A program made the position numbers and the translations under genes. A stretch of 64,000 nt of DNA, from positions 806,001-870,000 of the forward strand of contig JANFOG010000004.1 in the NCBI GenBank assembly GCA_024336345.1, in the 5' to 3' direction. The stretch is from Mariannaea sp. PMI_226 (lineage: Eukaryota; Ascomycota; Sordariomycetes; Hypocreales; Nectriaceae). Shown in pieces: positions 45,609-57,156 of the stretch (the stretch's first letter is position 1; each line of letters opens with the position of its first letter). The notes beneath the pieces are model-generated. The model worked only from the letters and a program-made list of their open reading frames with translations. It was not told the DNA's origin and did no database searches.

Positions 45609-48600
45609 TTATTCTGAAACAATCAGCCTCCTGGCCATATAATCTCCTGCAGGGCCGCGGACCTTGACAAATTCAAATGTACCACCACCAAAAGCCGCTT
45701 GTGAAGGAAGATGGGTGTCCTCATAATATAACTGATGAACACCACGTTCCGGCTCACGTTGGTAGGCCAACGAATCATATCCTGGTCGCAGGTCTTCATC
45801 ATGATGCCTAACCGGATATTCATCATATGGAGAAAGGGGTCGGAAAGGAATGTAAGTCCCTTGATCATCACGGTGAAGAAGCCTAGTGGTTCTAGAGAGT
45901 ACTTCCGCAGGACGGAATTCACGCCGTACCTTTTGACCCGATGCATCAGCATAGATAACCTCATCATGACCTTCATCGAGATGAAATGCGTGAGAATAAG
46001 TGGCATCGGCTCCAGAATTGTCCGCATGATGATTCGACACGGCTTTTAAGACCGGCCTCGGAGGTTTTGCTCTTCGCCAACCATTTTCTCCCTGTTGCCC
46101 AGCAGGCTGTATAGCCTCGGGCAGACGCTGTTCCCTATATGCATAACGATGGGGTTCGAAATCACGGTAATCGAAGATTTCCTCATTATGAGCGATATGA
46201 TTATCGCTTGAGGAGCCAAAATATGTATAACTTCCTGCTTCCTCATCCCTAGAGAGAATTCTTCTTCCCTGCGACACCGTAGCTGGTGATCTTCCGTGTT
46301 GGCTAGAGGGAAAAGATTCTCGGTCTGATTGCTCGATGGAATACCGGCCTTCCATTCTTCTGTCGTTGCGACTCTGCCGTTTATAGACCATACTAGCGGG
46401 GATTAAAGTCGGCACTAAGTTTGGAGATCCCAAGCTATACGATCGGGACTGGGATGGCTCTTGGAGTAGTGCTCTTGACTTCAGAGCACGCATAGTTGGG
46501 TGATGCTGTGGTTCCTGGGCGGCTGAACGCTCTGACACGAATTCTGAAATACCAGATTGCGCATTCTGAGACCCGAAAGAGCGCACTGGCTCCCGATTAC
46601 GGCTGTTTCTCACAAAAGAAACGCCTCTCAGAGGTGATCGACGGCCTGGGTTTGAGTATATCTGCTCAAACTGCTGATGTGAAGGAGAGTATGGCTCTTC
46701 GTTGCCATCTTCTTCTTCTTCTTCATCTTCATCTTCAGTTTCGTCTAAGAATTCCCGGCCTAATATCTTAGCGGCCAAGTTAAAATTGGACGGATCATAT
46801 CTCAGATCCCTCCTCAACCATCTGATTATTGATCTATCAGGCAACAGAATCATATCCTTCCGCCAGTCTAATTTTCGGAAGCGCTTCTCGTCCCGATCGT
46901 CCTTGTGGAATTTGTAGAAGTGGTTTGCGAGCTGGGGGAGTGAGAAGTCGGTGCTTTTACTAGCATAACGGTCTGTATAACAAGCCTTGCAGACCAACCC
47001 AGTTATGTTTTGCATAGAATGCGGTCGTTCATCAGTCGAAAGCGCCTCAATGAACATGGGCAAACCAGAATAGGGAACTGGACCTTGAATATCTCGAAGA
47101 TCCTTCGCGACGCAATGCACAACCATGCCGGCCCTCACACATGTAGGAATCGGCCCAATCGCCACAATCGAATCCCATAAAACCCTAGCCGTGTTGGCTA
47201 TAGTGCGTACATTGAATCTGGTGTCAAGGGGTGAATTATTGGGTAAATCGCTCGGAAGCAATTGGTGGTTGTGCTGCACCCTGACGTCTTGGTCTGGATC
47301 ATGATAGAGCCCCCGTGGTACTGGGTCTGGTAGTCCGCCGTGCTCTACAGATTGGATATTGGAGTATAGAGGCATGGAGGAATATGAAGGTGATATCCCA
47401 CTCTGTCCAGAGTTCGGCTGCGCTGAAGATGGCCAGAGTGCCTGCGCGTTTAGATCGAATGAAGGAGACATTGGAAATGGAGAAACATGACTAGGATAGT
47501 TATAGCTTCCATACTCAACCGGTGGTGGCCTAAAAGCGAATTCCGAATAGCTGGGACAATGTTGTGGGCCACTAAGCGAGAGCCCTGTGTTGGAAGGTTG
47601 GCCAGATCGAGAAGATGACTGATTCTGATTCCGGGGATTTGGATTGAAAGGGGGGACTTCAGGCCACTCTGCTCTCCAGTGTACAACGACGTTTCCTATG
47701 CTCAGATTGGTCGTATGTTTAGCAGCATAATGCTGAACCACGCTCTCCAGGCTGTAGTGTTTTGAGTTTCCCTTACAGCCATTGCAAAGAAACAGCTCCA
47801 TTCGGGCCTGATTTACGCATGGTTTTATCTTGAAGTCGAAAAGCCATTTCATGTTTTCCAGTGTCAACCTCTGTGTCCATGGTCCTTGAGCAGGATCTTG
47901 AACTGGTCTTGAGCCAGCTTTCGTGGCAGCCGTGGCGTCCTTGGCAACTGCCGCGTAGAACCTCTCGCGAACTTTGACGAGAACTTCCGCTGCAAATTGA
48001 GGAACGTTCTTCTTCTTAACCTTGCCCCCATTCCAGTTGGCCCGTATAACTTCGTCGGCAATATCTGTGATGCGGCGCCGGAGGGGGCCTTGAGCCTCGT
48101 CCCATTCCTTATCGGAAACCTTTCGGACTGTCTGGGAGGTTACAGTGGCCTGGTCATGAGCTTTTGAGCCTTCAACAGAAATTTGAGTGTTTGGTTTAAT
48201 TTGCTCCCTCTCTCGCAGTTCAGCCTCTTCCCTCTGTGCAACGAGTCGGGGTCGAAGAAGTTCCCATGCCAAATCATCGAGAGGAGAGATGATTTGCAGA
48301 GCCGCTAGAAACGATGGGATACGAGCGAGCACAGATGCAGGTATAGGGGGTTGAAGTAAGAGGGCACGACGCTCAATCTCAGCACGCCGTTTACTCTTGA
48401 GCTCAGCTACTTCTTGCTTTGATCGCTTCTGCAGAGCCCAGAGACGTAGTTGTCCAGGGTTCGCCGTGGTTACAGCTGTCAGACCTGGGATTGTAGGTTG
48501 TCCTGAGGGTTGCTGCTGGTTATTCAAAGAGTCGTTAATCTGGGGCACCCTGCCCGCGTGAGAATTAGAATTTCCGGGGCTAGCTCGGCCTAAATCTGGC

Positions 48601-49792
48601 TGCTGCTGCGTCCCTGGTGGGTTGGGTTTCTTGAGGGCCTCCACAGGCTTGTCAGAGTTGACTACTGTTATCTTGCCAGATGGTCCAAGTCCGGGGCCCA
48701 AATATATTGATGTCCTCATGAAACCGACTCCTGATGAAGTCAAGTTCCAGTTTTCCCAGCGGGCCCCGTCAGCGATTGTTCTATGACCACGATCTGTAAG
48801 CCCCTTCATCCATTCCTCGGCTGCCGCTGGGCCGAGAGTATGAACTGCTTCATACTCTTGCGTGATGGCCTCCACTTGGTTGGGCCAAAAAAGTCTGGTC
48901 CACCCATGCGGCAAATATGAATCACCAACTCTTAGCCCACGTCCAGGGATAATGTGGCCTTCCTTGGTGATAACTACTGGCGGTAGAGCTGAGAGAATGA
49001 CGGAGGATATCGGCGATGACGAGAGAATGTCGGCTTCCTAAGGGAGTCGTGAGATGATACAATCCATTGCCCAAGTACAAGAGTGCTACATACCCTTAGA
49101 CTCTTATTGAAGAAACAGTTTCCACAGAGAGCAACACCAAAAGGGAAAACGGGAGCAACGCCTTCGAGGCCTAGTCCACGACGCCTCGGACCAATAGCAT
49201 ATGGGGGCAATTCTTCAGTCCCGGAACCACAGCTTTGGCAAATACGCGTGCAGACAAGACGCCACATATCGAGCTCCGTCTTGCCCTCCAAAGGTCGAGG
49301 AACCTGGCGCGCGAGCCGCTGCCTTGAGCGTCGCCATATACCATCAGGAGTCAGGGGCACGGCGACACCAGGTGAAGGTTCAGGGTAAGGTGTGAAGAGA
49401 TGAGCTGGAGGATGGGGATGAAGAAAGGAGAAGAAAAGTTTGTTGACACTCAACAAACAAGCCAAGGATTTCGGATGAAGAAAGGTCAAAATATGATGCC
49501 ATATCTCCGCTGGGAGCTGTCTAGACCGATCAATCGCCGACTCTGGGACATCTCTTGATCCCCCAGAGCTTCCTTCGCCGAGCCTTATTCTCTTGACACG
49601 CAGGAGGGACTGATCAGAACTGGCAGGATTCGATGATGACGGCTTGCGTTTATTTGTCAAGACGCCATCAGGACACAATGCCTCGATCCGAGGAGAGGAT
49701 GCACCTTGGTGAACGGGATTTTTGATGGGGCTGACAGACGACATGCCAGGACTATACGGGTCATGTTCAGCTTGTTCACCACGGGGCGGCAT
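45609..49792 (-). CDS. large F-box protein with two C2H2-like motifs
   Basis: CDS complement(join(45609..49037, 49094..49792)), 1375 aa; the intron is 56 nt, GTATGT...CTTAG, phase 0. The F-box is at about residues 93-130 (LPAEIWHHILTFLHPKSLACLLSVNKLF), followed by a Cys-containing segment (CTRICQSCGSG ... ALCGNCFFNKSLR) that could bind metal. The long second exon starts with a conserved block (HGWTRLFWPNQVEAITQEYEAV). It also has a Lys/Arg-rich coiled segment (ELKSKRRAEIERRALLL) and two CX2C...HX4H motifs at about 651 (CNGCKGNSKHYS...HYAAKH) and 914 (CKACYTD...HFYKFH). The last 400 residues are disordered, Tyr/Arg/Ser-rich, with an acidic run (EDEDEEEEEDGNEE). The MPPRGEQ start was chosen; an upstream in-frame ATG would add 43 residues with a hydrophobic stretch and is less likely. 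No orthologue name known to me. Confidence 0.82.
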
Positions 49793-50746
49793 GGCGCTAG
49801 GGTCGTGTTGATCTAAGTGCTCGGCGATATGGTAGAGCAGGTTTGCAAAGCGACGCGACGATGTTTGCCAATGTTTGGAGAGGGAATGGCGAAACAAGAG
49901 AAAAGAGAAAAAGATAAACACTAAGACTAAGACGAAGAAAAGAAAAAAAAGAGAAAAGGAAATGAAATTGCGGAAGAGCTGGAGAATTAGACGAGTGAAT
50001 AGAAGGCGGACACAAAAGGAAGGCGTCAGGTATCAAAACCGGCACAGAAGGAACAGTCAGGCTGGGCTGGAAGGACCCGAGTCGAAAGAAGAAATAGAAA
50101 AAAAAATCGGCTCTTCTCAACCAAGCAAAAGGAGTCACATGAACTGGGAACGAGGAAATGCAATGTCTCCCCCTAAATTGTTCTAGTGTCCAAATGTGTT
50201 TTCTGAGACACCGCAGTGAAGCATGACTGCCGCGGCTGAAGACAAACCTCGACGAGATCGGACTCTCTTGTTTCCTCCTCCTCTGTTGTTTGGGAGCTTG
50301 CAGAGGAATTGACCGCGGTGCTGGAGTACTATGACGATAATTCGAGAGTGAGTTGCTACACAGTAATTATGAGAGATGGCCGTTGAACTCGATTGGATTG
50401 TGTGGGCCTGCGTCACCAGCCACTCATGACGTAAGCGCTCACAATTACAGAGAGATGCCGCCTCAAGAAGAATCAGTAATGTATCTGAACAAGACAGTAC
50501 ATCTGTACAGATGTAGACTATTATTATAACATCAATATTTTTTGGGAGGAAGAAAAAGAAAAGAAGCCATAAACAGGTCAAGCACGCGAATTTTAAAAGC
50601 AATATCAAAGCGGCTCTCAGGGAGTGGAAACAATATCTTGATGGCTTTCTCTTCTCTTCTCTCATACAAGATCCTTTTTTTTATTCATCGTCAACATGAG
50701 TCCATAAGATCACACCGTAATTGTACAAACATCCTTCTTCAACTGA
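49793..50746. other. intergenic, F-box gene promoter side
   Basis: 954 bp. A-rich from about 49900 to 50110 (T-rich on the coding strand of the F-box gene, so probably its leader). The right end holds the 3' region of the zinc-cluster gene. No gene seen. Confidence 0.5.
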
Positions 50747-53461
50747 CTACATGTTCATCCTGCTACTACCAGCCCCCTCTTCTCCGCCAGGACCAGTCGT
50801 GCCACCCGTGGAGCTCTGCTCGGGTGATGCTTCGTCTCCACCAGCGCCATATATTTGAAAGCTCTGATCAGCTCCCCAGTTCGCCATTTGAGTGTAGTTC
50901 TCGAATGCATTCTGAAAGTTTGTTAGCTGTCTTCAATTCCTGCTTTATCCCTAAGGCAGAGTAGAGTACTTACCCAGTCAAAAGTAGTGTTCAAGTCAAT
51001 CCCTGTGCCGGAACCCGTCCCCACCCCCATGTTTGTAAACATGGAAGAAAACGGAGAGGCTGGGCCTGGAGCAGCGAACCCTTCTGTTTGCAAGTCTACC
51101 CCTTCAGTAGGAACCATCATTCCGAAATCCATTCCCATAAACGGGGTGGTGCTGGGTGCTGAGAACGGTTCCAGGCCAACGTTGAACTCCGCCATGCTGT
51201 TGGACGCAACGAACGATGAACTTCCGGAAGGAGAAGGATCAAGGGACATAACCGAAGGCTTCAAGTCCTGCATAACGTCTGGCTGAGGGGTTGGTGCAGC
51301 TTCGTCCCCTTGTTCGGGGTTTTGAATTTTATGCAACATGATTTCGATAATCTTGGTGGCTTTGTAAGCCTCCATGGAACTGTCTGCAAGGGTCTTCCAT
51401 ATAGCCTTGGCCTTCTCTAAGCTGACTATCATTCGTGTGCGTTCTTCTGGTGTCCATAGGAAAGCTCCATCGTGGTCTGGTCTGTTTACATCTCGCTCAC
51501 CCAGGTTGTCGAAATGAAGATCCAGTATGACAAGCATGGCAGGCAGGATAAAGTCCTTGGTCGCGATAGACTTGACATACCAATGGACAGACCTTAATCT
51601 CCCTGTTGGTTGAGACTCCCGGTGAAGGACATCAAGATGGTCAAGAGCAGTTAGAGATGCCTCGATTGCGCTGCGTCGCGAATGAGCGTACCTCGGACTA
51701 TGTCTTGCTCTCGGGAGGTATTTCCGGTGTAATAGGCAGAGAATCTTTTGGTAGAGAATGTCGACGTTGAACCGAGCAATGATCAAGGTCACAGGGTCAT
51801 GTGACCCTTCGAGATGCGTCAGTTTTAGATGTGGCGGTAACTCCTGCATTACTTGGCGAAGTTTGGCATCGAATCGGATGATTTCGTCATAAGAGACATG
51901 CTTGCCAACCTGGTTGGTGGCCTGAAGAATATTGCCCAGCTCATTGCAAAGTCTTGCCTTGGCAATCATATACGCAATCGGTGTCGGTTCTGTTGACGGC
52001 CGAGAAGGAGGAAGTGCCTTGATGCCAGGGTAGAACTCATCATCAAAAATGTTATTGGGAAGCTGTGTGTCACAGTCATGCTCATAAATCATGCTTGGTA
52101 ATGACACTTGGTGAGAAAAAATGACATCTGACATGCGCACCAGAGCCCAGGTTCGTCTTCTCATTTCAGCTTGGAATGGGGTAATAGATGGAAACCATTT
52201 CGCATCGCGGTGATAGCCCATTCGTAACGCGATGCGTGTGATTAGAGATATAATTAGCCAAAGACCTAGATCGGCATCCCAGCGGGATGAGTACTCTCCA
52301 AAAACGTAGAGAATCATCGTCTCGACCGTGTACTCGACTGGCTTGGTGTAGTCGGATTTGGTGAGGCACTGGACGGTACGAAGTCGATATTCGGCGGCGA
52401 GCTGCAGCGTTCGGCCTTTCCACTCTGGTGGCTCATCACCAACCTTGTGATAGCTCAGCATCGCAAGGCACAGAATGGAATACAATAAACCCAGCCACAT
52501 TACGGGTGTCTTCGAGGGATCCTGCCAGTGGACTCGTAGTTGTTGCTGGAATGTCGGCCCATGGATAATGTTTACAGCATTGTCCATCGAGTTAAAATAA
52601 CGTCCGCAAAGTGTAAGGACGCTCGATTTGGGTGGTAATTCGGCTCGGAGCTCAATCTCGGAAGCGGGGACAGCACCTAAGAGAAGAGTAGGCCCTTCTC
52701 GAGCGGCCATGGGTTTCGAGGACTTGACCCGCTCATAGCTCGTCTCAAGTTCCTTCTTGTGAGAGTTGAAATAGTTCTTCACTTCTGAAATATCCGCTAG
52801 AATGGAGTGCCAATGTTCCTGTCCAATATAAAGGGACTTGCCCTTGTCAGTATCAACTTTCAAGAAACCCAAGGAGGCGGCCAGCCCCTCCTCTGTATCG
52901 CTATCCTCATCCTCTTGCATCGCTGCTTCGTCTTCTCGACCGGCTTTGGCGGACGAACTACTGTCGGTCATGGATTGCGTTGTAGCTGCGGCGGCAGCTG
53001 CGGCTGTTGAGGCATCAATGTTGGCACCTCCATGCATCAAAGATAAAACAAGGCCTTCTAAGCGGTCAATACGATTTTGCATGTCATCAGGACTCGAGTC
53101 TCCTTGACTTTGGTTCTTCTTGCGAGTAACTGGAGTAGCATACGAGCAGGAAGTTGTCCCCATGCCTTCTCGCTTAGTACAGTTACTGCAAGGTTGGCTC
53201 CTATCACATTTTCTGTCAAAGGCGGTTAGTAAATTTGTTAAAGCTTCCCACCCCAGTTACCTTATCTCTGACTTGCTTACAATCTATAGAACACGGTCAG
53301 CAGGAGCCAAATGAAGGTAACGTACAAATTGTTACATACTTTCTCGTCCTGCAAGGATAGCAGCTGAGCGGGACGCGATTCCTTTTCCTCACGACACGGA
53401 ACTGTTCCTCAGGGGAGCGGCCACCCTGGGAGGAGTTGGTCGAAGGGGGTGTAGGAGTCAT
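50747..53461 (-). CDS. Zn2Cys6 fungal-specific transcription factor
   Basis: Zinc-cluster regulator. CDS complement(join(50747..50911, 50974..53212, 53281..53283, 53340..53461)), 842 aa. The cluster is C34-X2-C37-X6-C44-X5-C50-X2-C53-X10-C64. Its KLKC stretch is split by two introns around a 3-nt exon (ATT), without which the spacing is X5. A linker with the short heptad-like MQNRIDRLEGLVLSLM follows, then an Ala run and an acidic tract. The fungal-specific TF domain spans about 220-560, with CGRYFNSMDNAVNIIHGPTF, EYSSRWDADLGLWLIISLITR, ALRMGYHRDAKWF and RRRTWALVRMSD. The C-terminus is Gly/Pro/Met-rich, activation-like. The last intron (50912-50973) links DW to NAFENYTQMANWG. Target genes are unknown, and it does not sit in a metabolic cluster. 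Confidence 0.92.
53281..53283 (-). other. 3-nt microexon (ATT) of the zinc-cluster gene
   Basis: Flanked by a 56-nt intron (GTATGT...CTGAC...CTATAG) and a 68-nt intron (GTAAGC...CTAAC...GACAG). Adding ATT changes RTRKKC to RTRKLKC, the canonical zinc-cluster spacing. It is seen in the sequence; use in mRNA is not proven. Confidence 0.75.
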
Positions 53462-54332
53462 TGTGATAGCAATAATGGGCAGGAGACCTTATTATAGTCT
53501 CTAGAGATGAGTTGGGAATTTGGCGGGGTCGTGAAGCACACAGAGCACAGAAGCGGACGCCAGCTCCAGGGAGCCGACGTCAATATATCACAGCCCCGAA
53601 TCCCTAACGGAGGGGCAGGCACTCTCTTTCGTGATGCTAGGAATAGGTTTCAATGGCTGGCGTACACCACCAGACCGGAAGATCGACCAAGATCTCAAGA
53701 TCTCAGTGGAACGTCGTCTTTGAAACCTCGCTTCAACGCTCTCAAGTCTCCACGATGGCGTTTATGAAGCGGACCCAAGCCTCGGTAGTATTTATTCTTC
53801 ACGACCAGTGGCTCTATTATGAGACGTTTGGTCGAGACTGGGGGCCTTGCGACGGCTGACAATCTAAGTCTATGGATGCGCTGCGCCGCGCCCGTTGACG
53901 ACGGGGTGGCGGATAAAGTAAGATTGAAGATTCGTCAATATTCGCCGTCGGACATGAGGTAGCTGCGCTAGGTCGAGGGTACCGGCGAGTTGGTGGTGGA
54001 TTGGATGCGAAAAAAAACCAGCGGTGGGTGACAAACCTGCCGACCAGATGGAATCTCAGGAAGTCAAAAAGCCGGACCGGGCAGCTGGGCAAACACCGAG
54101 TCGGGGCTGAGGACAATTCAGTATTGCATGAGAGCCAGTTGATGATGAAGAGATAATCCTTACCAATAGCCGGCAGCTGCGGGAGGTAGGGGATGGAAGG
54201 GAGGTTCGGGGACTCCGTGAGTAAGAAGAAGGGAGGAGCAGAAAAAAAGAAGGAAGAGAAAAGAAAACGTGAGATGTGTATTACGACCCAAGGTAACGCC
54301 AAAACCTGAGATGGATATGCGAGTAGGTTTCT
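53462..54332. other. intergenic, zinc-cluster gene promoter side
   Basis: 871 bp with no supported gene. A-rich at 54235-54270. Confidence 0.45.
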
Positions 54333-54578
54333 TTAGCACGGCACCTTCCCTTCATCGTCCACTCCACTTTTGGACGGGTGCGCATCCTCTAACTTCGGTT
54401 CGTCTGTACGAAGTACGAAGTACAGCAGAATGGGCATGACTACAAGTACAAGGAGTACAACAATGGTGGGGTTTGATGTCCAAGGACCAGATTGGGGCCC
54501 AGGGGAGGAGGGGAGGGGGGGGGGGGGAGCGGACAGATGGTCGCCTTTGGGGCTGGCGGAATTTTCTCTAGAATTCAT
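54333..54578 (-). CDS. small single-pass membrane protein, hypothetical
   Basis: 81 aa, single exon. The Ser/Pro-rich N-terminus includes a PPPPLP stretch coded partly by a run of 13 C. One strong hydrophobic segment lies at about residues 38-57 (TIVVLLVLVVMPILLYFVL), followed by RTDEPKLED and a short acidic/basic tail. There is no signal peptide upstream of the segment, so an anchor with a small tail is likely. I do not recognise the family. Support is the well-formed membrane segment and the plausible start; against it are the small size, the homopolymer that could shift frame, and the lack of introns. Flanking exons cannot be excluded. Confidence 0.45.
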   Translation of the reverse strand: MNSRENSASPKGDHLSAPPPPLPSSPGPQSGPWTSNPTIVVLLVLVVMPILLYFVLRTDEPKLEDAHPSKSGVDDEGKVPC

Positions 54579-56337
54579 GGAACATGAAGTGGCTTAACTA
54601 AGGCAAGGTGGTCCACGTCAAATTGATCGCCCGTCACCGTAGACCAAAGCAAGTCGTGCAGTGACATCGGGTTGTTATGGGACGGAGGAGTCACTCGCCG
54701 CGCGCTCAGCGACTGCTAGAAGACGCTCGATAGCGAGATCGTCCCGGACCCGTCGGGCGGGGGACCAACCCGCCGACTCGCCGTCCATGCGCCCATGTAG
54801 GGGATGTAAGGGGAGGGCAGAGGGTGAGGAGGCAGGCTGCCTAAGGTGATTGCCTCTTTGAGAATGCCAATACGTATGTCTTCTCGTGCCTGGAGGCTCA
54901 ACTTCGGACATAAGGCAGTTAAGCCTCTACGTCCACTACCGTAGTTACTACTATCTATGTGGGTGAGGGAACACGCCTCGAAGAGTTGATGAATTCAAAC
55001 ATCCCATCTCTGTGTGTGCTCATTCTCAGGGCTCGCATTTCTTGGTTCGCAAAGTAATGTACTCCTTACTTTTTGCTGCACCCATCTACCCTTGTATCAT
55101 AGGCATCCAGGTAATTTTCTTTGACTTTCACCTGCTTACTGTTCCCTCGAGACGTCATGACAAGCACTGTAAGATAACAAAACGTCATTTCTGTCCGGCC
55201 TTAGAGGCCCATTAGTTTTAGTCACTCCGTTCTATTCTCTTTCTGTCCCTCGCTCTCTCTCTCTTTTTGTCCTTTTTGGTACGCTTCAATAGCGGAAGAA
55301 CCCTTGAACACCATCGAGGTACATGCAGCAATAGTGCAATCCCACTTCCGCTGCTTCTGACGATGATCGTTGTGGTGCACGGTGTCGTCATTTTCGGCAA
55401 GCCCTGGCTGCAACAAGCCATGTGGCTTTGAAGAAATGAAAACATGGCCCAAAAAGATGGGGTTGCATTTGAGCTGTGAGTCATCAGCTCCCTTGCTTAT
55501 TAGCCGTCAGTAATTCCGCTCTAATACAATCCGCTCCACGGCAGCATCGGGAGATGGAACCTCATCAATTAATCAATCAATCACGGCGGACATTTGTCAG
55601 CCCTTGCTACTAACTGTCGCCCCCCCACTCGCTCACTCACCAGTAAGCACCCTTGTAATCTGTACTGCCATCATAGTGGTTTGGAGAACAGGTTCCTTTT
55701 GGTCCTCTCCAATGCGAAAACAGTCGATGCGTGCATTCACAACACTGGCAACACCGAACCAACCAAGCCCATGTTATATACTTTTTGTCAGTGGCGCCCA
55801 TCACTATATCACATCCACAATCATTGCGGATTCTTCATACGACAAGCCGAGAAACGAGGCTATATGGAGGCATTTCCGGTTGCGAACGGGATATCCCCAC
55901 TTCAACTACCGGAACCGGGAGAGTGTCGATACTTCGTGCAGGCATGCTTAACTACCTACATAGTACGTAGGGTAGGCTACGTTGTATTGGTAAAGTTGAC
56001 TTCCTAGGCTGGGCTCAATTGGGGATCTTGCCATTTTAAAAACATACGACGCCTTCTTTGATAACCCTATCGCTTCATTGTTCTGCTGTTCTGTTGACCT
56101 GCGTTTCGGATTACATTCCAGCAAAATTATGCCCCATGATTACCAGTTTCAGTCTTTTGCAAACATATCTAGTTTTCCTCTAGGACTATGAGCGTTGGCG
56201 TCCTGATCATAGAATCAAACCAACCTTGGTTCGAAGCCTAACGATAAATACCGATGCCAATGCTCACAAGGCTAAATGAAGATGGACGAAAAAATTTTGG
56301 TCAATAATAATTTTGTGTCTTTTACCAGTGGTTTTAT
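54579..56337. other. gene-free stretch
   Basis: 1.76 kb with no supported gene or RNA. It holds TACGTA/GTACGTAGG motifs near 55960-55975 and a CT-rich run at about 55245-55270. The right end is the 3' region of the glutaredoxin gene. Confidence 0.5.
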
Positions 56338-57156
56338 TCACGCTGCCGCCTCGCCAGTCGCCACGCTGTACGCCTTCAGGAAATCGGCGTTGTTGCTAAT
56401 CTCTTCCTTAACCTGTTGAATGGTTAGTTGATACAATATGACGGGTAAACCTCCGAAGAAACTCACAATGTCCAAACCCCCAACGAGTTCACCATCCATC
56501 CAGAGTTGTGGGTAAGTCGGCCAGTCTGCGTACTCCTTGAGGCCCTGGCGTACTTCATCATCGGCCAGGATATTGAAAAAGCCATACTTGACAGAGTTTT
56601 CTCGCAGAAGACCAACCAGTTGGCGAGAGAATCCGCATTGTGGCGAACTAGGGGTGCCCTTCATAAAGAGCATTACAGGAGCCGCCTTGACCAAATCTCC
56701 GAGGCGCTTGAACAGCTCCTCCTTCTTCTTCTCAGGATCTTGTTCTTCCTCTGGCGTAATAACAACATCCGTTCCGTTAGGAGCAGCGTCGGCGACAGTC
56801 TCGCCACCCGTCTGCTTTGCGTGAGTTTCGATAGCGGTTCGGACCTTGACGGCGCTGCTGCCGCTAACAGTTTCAACAACTTTTCCGTCTCTCAACAGGA
56901 CCAGGAAGGGGACTGCAGTAACATCGTAGGCTTCGCTTATATCGCTGAGTTCTTCGGCATTGATCGACACCCACTTTGTGGTGGTGGGTTCGGTGACTGG
57001 GTACTCAGAGGCAAGAGTCGACAGAACGGTCGCCATCTGAGCGCAAGGCGCGGCCCATGGTGCGTGGAAGGAGGCGACGACGAGAGTGGTCGGAGGAACA
57101 GATGCCAGCAGCTGCTCCCACTCAGGGATGGTGTTGACCTCGGATATGGTCGACAT
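56338..57156 (-). CDS. GRX4: monothiol glutaredoxin (Grx3/Grx4 type)
   Basis: Cytosolic/nuclear iron-sulfur carrier and iron sensor partner. CDS complement(join(56338..56412, 56467..57156)), 254 aa, as in yeast Grx4 (244). The thioredoxin-like domain (1-105) has a degenerate WAAPC at 34-38. The glutaredoxin domain has the CGFS active site at 174-177 (SSPQCGFSRQLVGLL), followed by WPTYPQLW and GGLDIV for glutathione and cluster binding. The 54-nt intron (GTGAGT...CAACTAACC...CAACAG) is a multiple of three without stops; splicing it restores GGLDIVKEEI. The start is MSTISEV; 17 more in-frame codons lie upstream but are unlike the family. The gene is divergent from ABP1. Confidence 0.95.
   Translation of the reverse strand: MSTISEVNTIPEWEQLLASVPPTTLVVASFHAPWAAPCAQMATVLSTLASEYPVTEPTTTKWVSINAEELSDISEAYDVTAVPFLVLLRDGKVVETVSGSSAVKVRTAIETHAKQTGGETVADAAPNGTDVVITPEEEQDPEKKKEELFKRLGDLVKAAPVMLFMKGTPSSPQCGFSRQLVGLLRENSVKYGFFNILADDEVRQGLKEYADWPTYPQLWMDGELVGGLDIVSFFGGLPVILYQLTIQQVKEEISNNADFLKAYSVATGEAAA

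Noticed and set aside
50747..54578. Secondary-metabolite cluster around the zinc-cluster regulator
   Set aside because: Neighbours are an F-box protein, a small membrane protein candidate and a glutaredoxin; no backbone or tailoring enzymes.
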